Of a stretch of 64,000 bases of DNA, positions 23,701 to 33,971 are shown piece after piece. The DNA is taken from assembly GCF_026745355.1 (NCBI RefSeq), contig NC_079204.1, forward strand, positions 6,009,103 through 6,073,102, written 5' to 3'. The notes under the pieces are model-generated. The model was not told the DNA's origin and searched no databases. It saw only the letters and a program-made list of their open reading frames with translations. Both the position numbers and the translations under genes were made by a program. The stretch comes from Beta vulgaris subsp. vulgaris. Taxonomy: Eukaryota; Streptophyta; Magnoliopsida; Caryophyllales; Amaranthaceae. Numbering within the stretch: position 1 is the stretch's first letter; the number at the start of each line of letters is the position of its first letter.

Positions 23701-25649
23701 CAAGCTAAAGATTAGAATCATGATTGAACGTTTAAAATATGTTCCTGACTACAGTTATAAGTTGCATACTGGAAAGTTTTATTTAAAGGACTGAGCTCTC
23801 CATAAAAATATATTATACCTTTTATTCTCTTGATATCTTCTATTCCAATTGTTGTTTGATTTTTTCTTTATAATATGCTAAAATTTACTTTCCATCTCAG
23901 GATCCTCACAATGTTCAATGGATGATCTACATCAACAAACAGTCTTCAAGGGATTTCTAATCCTTGATACCAAAAAAATTACATAACAAACAATGAGTTG
24001 AAATAAATTTTGATCAAGAATTCATGAAAATCTCATATCAACTAACAAAGACTAGCCCCAAACTAAAAGTCAATGACTCGGCCGAAAGAGAGATAATGAA
24101 TTAATACCTGTTGACTTACTATCTTTTGAGCTCAACTTACAAAAGACCCGTCTTTCACTTGGTTCGTGACTAGAATCTCCCCAGGTCCTGCCAGTGGATT
24201 CATGACTGGGCAGTTTCTGGTGCTCAGGTGCACACTTGCAAGCATCATCCAGCTCACTATTCCAAAACAAATGCATTACGAAATGAGTGCGAAAATTAAT
24301 GAAGCTATACCCTCAAATTTGTGAGATATGAGTTAAAGTTTCATAAGAAACAGAACTTGCCAGTGAAAGTACCTAACATTATACTCCCTCCATCCCACAT
24401 TGTTCCTAACACTTGCTTCTATTAGTTGTCCAATATAATTTGCGCATTTGTCATTCGAGTTAACTTTCTCTTAATTTTTATCTTTCCGACCCTACACTTT
24501 TTCTCTGACTTTGTAAATCAACCCTCACCTACTCTACTTTCTCTGTCTCTATCCGCTATTCTTAAATCTTAATCACCGTGCCAAAGGATAGCAATAATGT
24601 ATGGCAGAGGGAGTACACAACAATACCACACTTGTAGGACCAACATAAAGATAATAGGTACACGAACAGGCTGTTTCAGGCTTCCAGCCTCGACAATAAC
24701 ACAACAAATGTTTATCAACAAGTCAAGTATTGTAATCTTAACAACAATGTTGCAATAAGTGACTTCATAGTTAAGTCTATAACTAGGATATATACACAAT
24801 ATGGAGTCCTATGTTGATCAAATACAACCAATCATAAATCTCCATCACGATGAAATCGAAACATTGTAGAGTTGAGCACATTGATATATTTCTTTAAAAA
24901 AGAACTTCAAAAGAAATGTTAGCAATGCCTCAGTTCAAACTGAAATTTACCTACTTAGAGTACAATAATGGATCATCTTAAAAGCGCATAATGTAATACA
25001 GGCGTGAAACAAGCACATGATTTGCAAATTGCAACCTAAAATAACCAAAATTTCGAAGCGAACGGACAGCAATAATGCAACTGATACTCTCTATGATCAG
25101 AACAGCGATAAGCCAAACAATCGCTTAGAAAAATCACTTTGTGATCCGAAATGTAATTTTCTAAGTGATAATTGACAACATCTCAGCATTAATCATAATA
25201 ACAAGGTTACAACAATATAAGCGCATAATAATACTTCATATTTTCAGCGCGATAAATGCAAATTTCACCTGAGGATGGACCGATCAAATTCAGTAGGTAA
25301 CTCCTTGGTAACAATCACTTCAGCTAAAGACAACAATTCGCCTATCGTGTATGAAGTCTTCGAGCTCCTGAATCGTAAAATTTTGCACACATTCATGATT
25401 CATTTTAAGTTTTAACAAACTATATAGACTCCTAGTATACTGAAAGTAACAAATATTGAAGTTTGAGAAGGCAAAGAATACAGAAATCTTACATCCGAAA
25501 TTATATATAGACTCCTAGTATACTGAAAGTAACAAATATTGAAGTTTAAGAAGCCAAAAGATACAGAAATCTTACTTCCGAAATTCTCCAGCGATTACGT
25601 TCGAGTCGAAAGCTACTTCAGAACTGCGACATTCACTTTCGCAAATCAT
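17716..25649 (-). CDS. Probable eIF4E-binding protein, CBE1/4E-T-like, 876 aa
   Basis: Eleven exons on the minus strand, all GT-AG with matching phases: 25576-25649, 25269-25367, 24108-24256, 23231-23502, 22936-23044, 22558-22781, 21681-21848, 20281-20673, 19022-19097, 17971-18894 and 17716-17858. Near the N-terminus (residues ~30-37) is SYTIGELL, matching the canonical eIF4E-binding motif Y-x4-L-hydrophobic, then ELPTEFDRSIL. This block recalls the plant CBE1 family and animal 4E-T, which bind cap-bound eIF4E and act in translational control or P-bodies. The rest is hydrophilic and largely disordered (Ser/Asp/Glu-rich); the last exon has a Gln-rich helix (AISQQAQHLQMQRKF). The family call rests on motif position and the neighbouring block, so it is not certain. 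The first intron donor lies in an 81-bp tandem duplication. A Stowaway MITE sits in the second intron. Confidence 0.75.
24382..24615. mobile_element. Stowaway MITE in an intron of the eIF4E-binding protein gene
   Basis: The ends are ta-ctccctccatcccacatt and, on the right, ggcagagggagta. This is the CTCCCTCC/GGAGGGAG signature of Stowaway elements with TA targets. 234 bp, lying between the exons at 24108-24256 and 25269-25367. Confidence 0.7.
25421..25584. repeat. 81-bp tandem duplication covering a splice donor
   Basis: Copies at 25421-25501 and 25504-25584 differ at only a few positions (tatatagactcctagtatac begins both). Each contains, on the minus strand, the intron-1 donor context (ttcgga(a/t)-gtaagatttc). 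The outer copy is used in my gene model. The inner copy is a ready-made alternative donor 83 bases downstream. Confidence 0.8.
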
Positions 25650-26129
25650 TTTTCAAAACTATCTGTCCTTCAAACACAAATGTTCGGAATTTCGGAAGTG
25701 AACAGAATTGTAAAAGCAAAAGATGATGCTGATTTGATGAAGTTTTTTCAGTTTTCCTACGATAAGTGAAGAAGAAAAATATCGAACTACAGCTTCTTCT
25801 GGCAGCAGAAATTTACATAATTCTGGACAGAAAAGGAACAAGAATAGGAGAAAAAAGAATTTTTTATGTTTGAAGAAAATGTAGCAATTACGAGAAGAAA
25901 TTGATTGATTTGAGTGGAGAGATGAAGAATATGAGAATGTTGAAATTTTATAGGGTTTTAACTTTTAAGTGTTTGATTTCTGACGAAAATGTGTCTGTCA
26001 AGCCTTTGCCAAAAGTGGTAATGAAACAGAGGGAGGGTGGAGTGGAGGAGAGTAATGAAACAGTGCACCACCTGAACTTGATGGGAATAAGCAAAGACAT
26101 GCGCGGGCCGCGGTCTTTTTATTAGTGGA
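25650..26129 (-). promoter_or_regulatory. Upstream region of the eIF4E-binding protein gene
   Basis: The stretch between the start codon and the hAT MITE must hold the 5' UTR and promoter core. An in-frame stop lies just upstream of the chosen ATG, which supports that start. I saw no clear TATA box. Confidence 0.4.
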
Positions 26130-26699
26130 TAGGGATCACAATCAAGTCCGGATCCGATCCTAATCTGCGTCAATTTGAAAGAAAAAATTCGAGCAAATTT
26201 CGACAAAAAAATAATTTAAATCCGACTTCGCTTATAAAGTATGATTTCGTGTCAGAGGGTCGAAGTCGGATCTCATGAAAAAATCCAACATCTGAAACCG
26301 ACTATGACTTTAAGTCAATTAATCTTTTATTTATTTTTATTAATGTATTATGTATGCATAATTTGACTTCGTCTTTCAAGAAATTGTATTATATAAGATT
26401 TTTTTGTTGAAAAGATGATCGTTAAATATAGTAATATTTAGATTATTTGTAATTATAATGACTAGATTATTGTATTATAGAAGATTTTCCTATTATAAAA
26501 ATAGACTGGAAATAAGTTTGATCGGATTCGAAGTCGGGTGTTCGGATTTCAAGTCGAATCGGGTTCGGAGGTCAAATGTTCGGATTTTGCGTCAGATTCG
26601 AATTTTCGGAGTCGGACCCAAATTTAAAATTCGGCTTCTTGTAAGGTCAGAGTCGGTTGTTGCAAAATCCGGTCCAAATTTGACCCGTTGTCATTCCTA
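26130..26699. mobile_element. hAT-type MITE upstream of the eIF4E-binding protein gene
   Basis: Ends tagggatcacaatcaagtcc (left) and, reading inward from the right on the other strand, taggaatgacaacgggtcaa. They are flanked by an 8-bp near-duplication ttagtgga / ttcgtgga (26122-26129, 26700-26707; 7 of 8). The subterminal DNA is rich in tcgga/tccga words. 570 bp, non-coding, about 480 bp from the start codon. Confidence 0.7.
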
Positions 26700-27005
26700 T
26701 TCGTGGAGCTATTCCCGCCCATATTTACTAAAAACTATCCATACTTTTATACTCCCCTGTCCTATAAATATAACAATATAGTGTTTGTTTTCTTTTTTTT
26801 CGACGGTCTTCAAGGCGTATCTTTTTTTTTACCGAGGAAAGAAAAACTAGGTCAAACCCTTACCAAGGGAACCAACCAAAATGTCCTTTCGTACCAACAA
26901 GGAAAAATCAATATCATAGGGAGGAAAGAAGAGGGTAGGGGAGTTATAAAAAGTACCCTTTATTTTTGTATTATTAATAAAAATATTTTGTCAAATATCT
27001 TAAAA

Positions 27006-27497
27006 TCTCTATTATATAAGCCAAGGGAGGAGGTGTGGTGTCCTCTTTTGAAGTGACTAAAATACCCTTAATGATCTAATTAATAGGAAATTCTCATTCC
27101 AACTTGTCATTTAAAACAAGTTTAAAATGGTATATGCATCAAATACTTCAATAAAAAATTAAATGGACAAAATATTTATACCTTATAAAAAAAAAGATGG
27201 CATACATAACGTGCACATGAAAAGTCTAAACATTCACTACATTTGATACTCTTTAATTCAGTTAAACCAACTCATTATTTTTATTATTTCTGTTCAATAT
27301 TCATTCACAAAAAATTAATGTTAACAATAACTCGCAATCTTTTTATTTTTTTACATTAGCGAATTAATATATCTAAATTCATCGAACTGTTGAATTTTTC
27401 ACATTTAAGTTTAATCATAAATAAAGTACGAATGGAGTATCTAATAGAATAACAAATTTTGAAATTAACGCACGCATCGCGTGCATATGAAGGCTAG
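27006..27497 (+). mobile_element. Non-autonomous Helitron
   Basis: The 5' end is TC-tctattatataagccaag, preceded by A. The 3' end is a perfect 6-bp stem gcacgc-atc-gcgtgc (27470-27484), then CTAG at 27494-27497 followed by T. TC start, hairpin, CTRR end and A/T insertion site together are the Helitron diagnostic set. 492 bp with no coding sequence. Confidence 0.75.
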
Positions 27498-28924
27498 TTT
27501 AACCTGAAGAAAGAGAAACAAGCGTTATATTATAGGATGGAGGGAATACATATCTTGTATTTTTAGTTTTATCTCAAAATCAGACATAAACTCCCTTTAT
27601 CTCAAAATATGAAATACATTCTTGAAAATTTGTTTCGCCTACAAGTATCTCCTATAATATGATATATAAAATCCATACATTAAATTTGTATGAAAAACAT
27701 ATTCATAACATGGAGAAATACAAGTTATCTTTTTGAGATTATGACGGCGACTCTTTTTGCGTGCGTGTTATTCTTCTCCACGAATACGTGAAGTTTATAG
27801 TGACATGTAAATATTCATTTGGTGATACATAATGTCATCCAGACATGCATCGTCACTTAACTTCTAATTGGGTTCTTAATGTTTTCTATAACATCGGGGA
27901 TATACATATTAATTTTATAATTATGTAGTTATTTATTTGATGACAAAAATATTATTTTAAAAGTACATGCCTTATTTATCTGAATTTTGTGTTATTTATG
28001 TAAGTATGACATACTTGGAGAAAAACAGATAATAGCCTAATAGTGTTGGCATCACCCCCGATCTCAAAAATCATGGGAACGTGTCTTACCTCTTGTAAGG
28101 AAGAATCCCAACTTTCCCCATTCCCTATAAGGGACTTCATCTTACCTTCGAAAAAAATGACATACATGAAATAATCGACTTTTTTGGTTAACAAATTTAG
28201 AATTGGGTTAAGGTTATATTCATTTCAACCTATTTTTTTAGAAGTTTTCTAATTTTTTCTGAACTTTGAGAACTACTATTTTTTTTGTTAACTTTTACTT
28301 TTTTTTATATATTTTGATTGTTCATAAATATTTAGTATCTTTCAAAGCTATTCTTAACTTTTCACAAATTAAGCGAAAATAAATTGAAGAAAACATACTC
28401 TAATTCTAATTAGTATATTACATGTTTTATGGGTAACTTTATACGAGTACTCTACGCTTTTGCTTTTTTGCTTTGTATTTAAGTATTTTTTCCTGTGCTT
28501 TTAAACTTCTTATTTGTTATATATGTACTTAACCGTTAAAAAACCATTGTATACTACATATTTTTTTATTTTTCCTTTGCTTTTAAACTTTTTATTTGTT
28601 ATATAGTATGACTTTTTTAAAAGTTGAATGTAATGGAGCAACGAGGTAATTTTATGTGGAATTTTTTTTGCCCCTAATCTAATACTAAAAAAACTAGAAA
28701 TAAGAAAGTAAACTAAAAACTTAAAGTTGACTTAATGGAGAGGTATAAAATAAAACACATCAAAGTTTAAAAGGTACACCTTGAAAGAAAGAAAAACGTC
28801 AGGGTTACAACGTAGAAAACACTAAAACGTTAAGAAACTATATGCAAATGAGCCATATATTTTCCCCAAGTGACGCTTATATGATTGTGAGGGGATGTTT
28901 AGCACTAGCATTTTAGAAACCAAA
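27498..28924. other. Intergenic, no gene recognised
   Basis: Very AT-rich DNA. Faint CTCCCT-type repeat ends at about 27536-27600 may belong to a worn-out MITE. No reading frame shows a recognisable motif. Confidence 0.45.
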
Positions 28925-29514
28925 CTAGTTATTAGGCCCGGGCTATGCCTCGAGTAAGAAAATTTTCATTTATTAATATTGTATTTCGATATAATAGCAC
29001 TAAATACTAGGGGTGTTCAATGTCGGATATCGGATCGGATCCGAAAATTTCGGATCGGTGAAATTGCGATACGAATCCGATCCGAAATTTTCGGATATCC
29101 GAACTTTTCGGATCGGATACCGGGTTTTCGGACCGGATCACCAGATTTTCGGATCGGGTCCGTTGTATTTTTCGAAAAATCCCGATCCGAAAACCCGAAA
29201 ATTTTTCCGGATACCCGATCCGAAATATCTGAAATCTTAAAATCGGATCGGATATCCGAAATTTCGGATCGGATCGGCGGATTTTCGGATCGTATATTTC
29301 GGATCGGATATTTTTGCACACCCCTACTAAATACAACTTGGTCTAGTGGTTAAAACTTTAGTTCATGAACTTGAGGTCATGGGATCAAAACCTATACTAT
29401 GCAATTTCTAATTTTTTTTATTGTACATGAATTACATGAACTAAAACTCTCTAAGGAGAGCGCCACGTGGCATCGTTTCTGGTTTACACACGCCTTTTAA
29501 TATATTAGTATAGA
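28925..29514 (-). mobile_element. Non-autonomous Helitron carrying a hAT MITE
   Basis: On the minus strand it starts TC-tatactaatatattaaaagg (preceded by A at the site) and ends aataactag followed by T, with a weakened G/C stem just before. The core matches a second copy at 40559-40806 (cactaaata..., tagtggttaaa, agatagcgccacgtg). The copy here is interrupted by a 319-bp hAT MITE; without it the element is about 263 bp. Confidence 0.65.
29008..29326. mobile_element. hAT MITE built of CGGATATCCG-type palindromes
   Basis: Perfect 8-bp target duplication ctaaatac at 29000-29007 and 29327-29334. Ends are taggggtgttcaa and tttgcacaccccta (inverted). The interior is an almost continuous array of ggatcggat, ccgaaat and ttttcgga words on both strands, which produces spurious open frames in both directions. 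The homologous Helitron at 40559 has no such insert, which confirms the borders. Confidence 0.85.
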
Positions 29515-29750
29515 TAGCGCCTAGCGGTGTAGACTAGGTCAAAAAACTAGGTCAAAATACAATTTGAAATTTCTAATAGTTAAAATCTATACAAATATAT
29601 TAAAAGGCATTCCAATCAAAGGAATTTTTTTTTAATAACGAAGAAGGGGATAGCCCAAGAAAGGAAAAACAAACAAAACAAAAAGACCAACAGACCCAAC
29701 AAAACGAAAGCAACAGACCCTACAACAAAAAACACAATAAACTAAGCCAA

Positions 29751-32700
29751 CTAGGGAGGAACTAGGCGTGGCAAGGCCACACCCCAAGCATCCTCATTCG
29801 CTATTCTACGAAGCGATACAGGTAAATCCTCCAAGACAACGATCCTGTGAGGTTGAGCCACCCCTTGGTTGGCGAGCCAGTCCGCGGCTCTATTTCCTTC
29901 ACGGTAGATGTGCATAATATGGACTACCCAATCCTCTTTTCGCAACAACTCTTGACATTGTTTGATCAAATGGATACATTCTCCATCACTAGGATCATCT
30001 TGTTGCATGAGTTTAACGCAAGCTAGATTATCCATTTGAACAACCAGTTTTGAAACCTGTAAATTTCGAGCTAACTCCAGACCCCTCAGCAAGGCCATAA
30101 TCTCCGCGCGAAAAGCAGTACAGATACCCAAAGAAGCCATCATGGCCGAGATAACATTCCCAGCATAATCTCGAATAATGATACCCCCACCAGCATTACC
30201 AGGGCATCCCTTGGCCGCACCATCTGTATTCATGGCATACCAGCCTGCCGGAGGAGGTTGCCATGTAACATGGATCTCCTTGTTATTGATCCTGCTAGAT
30301 GCGGAGGTCCCTTCTTCGTGCAGCTCACTTTGGAGTAACTCATCAACCCGTAATTGCAAGAAGGCTCCTATGTCAATCGGAATCTCGTGGCTCTTGTTAA
30401 TACAAAACAGTTGCGCCAGCGCCAAACCCACCACAAGGTAATACAAAAATAGGTAGACCAATTCAGATTATCCTTATCCTCCTCCGTATTCAAATTCGCC
30501 ATCATCCACTGCTTCAAATTAGAACAAAAGAAATAGGGTAGATTAGAGGGGCCACCCACCTTCTTCCATATACTACGAGCAGCCGGACAGTCACGTAGTA
30601 TATGGAGGACTGATTCTACAGGTGCATTACAAATATAGCACTTGGAGTCCTCCGCCAGTCGACGCTTAAATCTATTTTCATTACCTAAGAGCCTGTCGTG
30701 ACAAACTAACCACAAAAAGGCTCTCACTCGTTGATGAACCGGCGCTTTCCAAACCATACTCCAAAGAGTGTCTTCGAATTCATTACTTTCCTTTCGGATA
30801 ATGGAAATCGCCGATTTGATAGTGAATTGACCTTTAGAATTACTTCTCCCCAGTAATACAGGTCACCCAAGTTCGGGTCATTGTGCACTTCATGTGCTTG
30901 AATCAGTTTAAGTGTATTCGAATCCAAATAATGGGCAAAAGTATCCCATTTCCATCCAAAGCCCTCTTCCCACATATCCGCCATTGTGACATCATGAAAT
31001 TCCAGTGGAATTGGTTGGGTCACCAACGAGGCTAGCGGGACTTTTGTAGCCCAATTATGATCCCAAAACCGGGTGGTTAATCCATTTCCAATAGCTACCT
31101 GGGTCCCTTCACAAAGGATCCTCGCATTTTCTGTAATCCCGCTCCATACGTTGGACATGCCCGCTTTAGGCTCAAACATATTAATGTCGCATCGCCCATT
31201 ACAGTATTTGGCTCTTAAAACCCGAGCCCATAGTGCGTTAGGCTCTTTCAAAATTCTCCAACCTAGCTTCGTGAGAAAAGCTGAGTTTGCCTGCCGAGCC
31301 GACTTAAGCCCAATGCCTCCATGTTCTTTTGGGCGTTGAATCGTTTCCCAAGAAAGGAGGTGAACTTTTCGGGTGTCTTCATTCCCTCCCCAAATAAACC
31401 TTTGGACTTTGCGGTCCATGTCATCACAAATTCCTCGAGGAATTTTTGCAGATTGCATAGAGTAATAGCCCAAGGAAGCAACAGTAGAGTTGGCCAATGT
31501 TATGCGACCCGCAAGTGACAAGTATTTCGATTTCCATCCTGATAGCCGACGATCAATTTTCTCGCATAAATGATTGAACGTAGCCTTGGTAACCCTACTA
31601 GTGAGAGTAGGCATCCCAAGGTAAAGCCCCAGATCAGTGGTAGGTTCCATGCCCAACACACTACTTATTTCCAGTTGGGAAGAATTAGGGACGTTCTTCG
31701 AAAAATAAACGCAAGACTTCGGGTAACAGACTTTCTGCCCAGACGCACGACAGAACCGTTCAAGACAATCTTGAATAATCTCTGCTTGTTCGATGCTAGC
31801 CTCCGCGAATAAAATAATATCATCCGCGAAAAATAAGTTGGAAAGCAATGGCCCATCTCTACTGGCTCTAATCGGTTTCCATCTTTGTGCAATAATCGAC
31901 TCCTCAATGATTTGAAATAATCTTTCCATACACATCACAAATATATAAGGTGATAAAGGATCACCCTGACGGACCCCTCGACTTGGGTTGAAGCTAGAGG
32001 ATGGTTCTCCATTCCAAAGAACCTGCATTCGAGCTGTTGAAATGCACTCCATGATGACTTCGATCAGTAGCAATGGCAAGTTCATTTGGAGAAGAGTATC
32101 TCGGATAAATGACCATCTTAAACGATCATAGGCCTTCTCGAAATCAATTTTCAAGGCCATAAATCCCTTTGCCCCTTGCTTCTTCTTCATGGTATGAACA
32201 ACTTCCTGGACAATCACGATATTGTCCGTGATTTGCCGCCCAGGGACAAAACTTCCTTGAGTGTTTGAGATGAGAGAAGGTAATATAGGCTTGATTATGT
32301 TAACCAGTGTTTTTGTAATGATTTTATAAACAACATTGCATAATCCTATTGGCCGAAATTGGAAAGCTAATTCCGGATGGTCCGTTTTGGGAATGAGGAC
32401 AATGTGCGTATCATTGAGGTGCTCGGGCATGCCTTTACCTTCTAGAACCGACATAACTGTTCTAATGACATTATCTTTCACAAGCTCCCAATTCTTTTGG
32501 AAGAATAAGGCCTGAAACCCGTCCGGCCCCGGTGCTCGCAATGCTCCCAGATTCTTAACAACTTCTTCAATCTCAAAATGTGTAAATGGTTTGCTCAATA
32601 AAGCCCACGACTGCTGAGAAAGTTCCGGAAAAAAATTTCAGTTATCCCATCATCCGAAAATAAAGTAGAAAAATAGCCCGCTAAGTGATCTTTAATTTGG

Positions 32701-33853
32701 GCCTTGTCAAAGAGCCAATCCCAGCATCATTTTTTATCGCTGCCACCTTGTTTTTCCATTGCCGGACCACGGAACTTAAGTGAAAGAACGTTGTATTTCG
32801 ATCCCCGTTACGAAGCCACTCCACCCGTGACTTTTGGTACCAATAGAGTTCCTCTTGAGCCAAAACTTCCTCCAATTCTCGTCTCAGTTTAGCCTCTAAT
32901 TTGAGAAGACCCCGATGATGGTCCGTAGCAAGTCTTGACTGGATTCCAGATAATCGAGCTAAGAGGATCTTTTTTGATTTGAAAATATTATGGAAGATTT
33001 CTTTGCTCCAAGTTTGGAGACTTTCAGATAAGGAAGAGAGAGAGACTGTCAGGGGCGTAGCAGAGTTCCAGTGATCATGAACGAAATCTTGAAAGTTTTC
33101 ATGAGTCATCCAAGTTGCTTGAAAGCGGAACGGACGAGTCATTTTTTGGAGGGGAACAAAACCATTGGGTGAAATCAACAGAGGACAATGATTCGAGGAT
33201 AAAGAGAGGAGATGTTTGACCTTAGCCTCGGAAAAACGTAGGCCCCAATCGCCATTGCAAAGAGCCCTATCCAATCTAGCCGACCGTCGAGTCTCCGGGG
33301 ATAGGCCTCGGGCCCAAGTATGAGATGCTCCAGAAAACTCAACTTCTAACAGCTCCATATCCTCGACCCATTCATTGAATCTCGCAGACCGACGTTGAGT
33401 TTCGGCGCAAGCACTACTTCTTTCCCAAGCATAGCGCGTATCATTAAAATCTCCGGCTAACAACCACGGTTGGTTATGTGAGGCAGCAAACTGTTTCAGT
33501 TCCTCCCACAAATCTTTTCGTTTATTAGGATCCGGGCTAGCATAAACCGCCGTGAAATACCACGGAGGACTACCTAGCTTTTTAATATCCATGGTAATAT
33601 ATTGGGACTGCTGGGAAATAGGATCAATCGTAACCAATTCTTTTCGCCAATACACCCAAATACCCCCACTAAATCCCGTCGCATCCACACGAGTATGACC
33701 CGAGTATCCCAAAAGAGAGGCAATTTTAAGAGCCTGCACACCGCCCATGTGGGTTTCCACCAGGACTAGGACTACAGGATTGTGAGTACGGATGAGCTCC
33801 TTGAGAACGAGAGAAAAAGCACGACTACCCGCACCTTGTACGTTCCAAACCAT
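29751..33853 (-). pseudogene. LINE ORF2 polyprotein, frameshifted, endonuclease mutated
   Basis: The most likely start is the Met of MVWNVQGAG at 33853, 118 bp after the ORF1 stop. Endonuclease motifs are VETH, GDFND and a changed SNHCP: the catalytic Asp of SDH is Asn (codon at 33191-33193, explainable by one G-to-A change). Two frameshifts follow close together at about 32715 and about 32630. Then comes the reverse-transcriptase frame (APGPDG, VRQGDPLSPY, FFADDIILF near 31810-31835), another shift at about 30750 before the zinc-binding domain (CYICNAPVES) and one more at about 30400. The RNase H domain (MNTDGAAKG, FRAEIMAL, VQMDNLACV) is open to its stop at 29751. Confidence 0.9.
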
Positions 33854-33971
33854 ACAAGTTATGGGGAAAGTATCAGTGGCAAGAGGAGGAAGCCTATCTA
33901 TCATTAAATCTGGTATAGATGTAACACTTGTCATGTAAGCTTGACTAATTAACCGTAAGACACGATTAATT

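Noticed and set aside
25394..25396. ATG as the main start of the eIF4E-binding protein
   Set aside because: It reads in frame, but the upstream exon 25576-25649 has its own ATG after an in-frame stop and splices with proper GT-AG and phase into 25367. Kept as a possible alternative isoform only.
29007..29353. Overlapping open frames on both strands rich in Arg, Ser, Asp, Ile and Phe
   Set aside because: Translation of the palindromic hAT MITE; the frames come from repeated ggatcgg/ccgaaat words.
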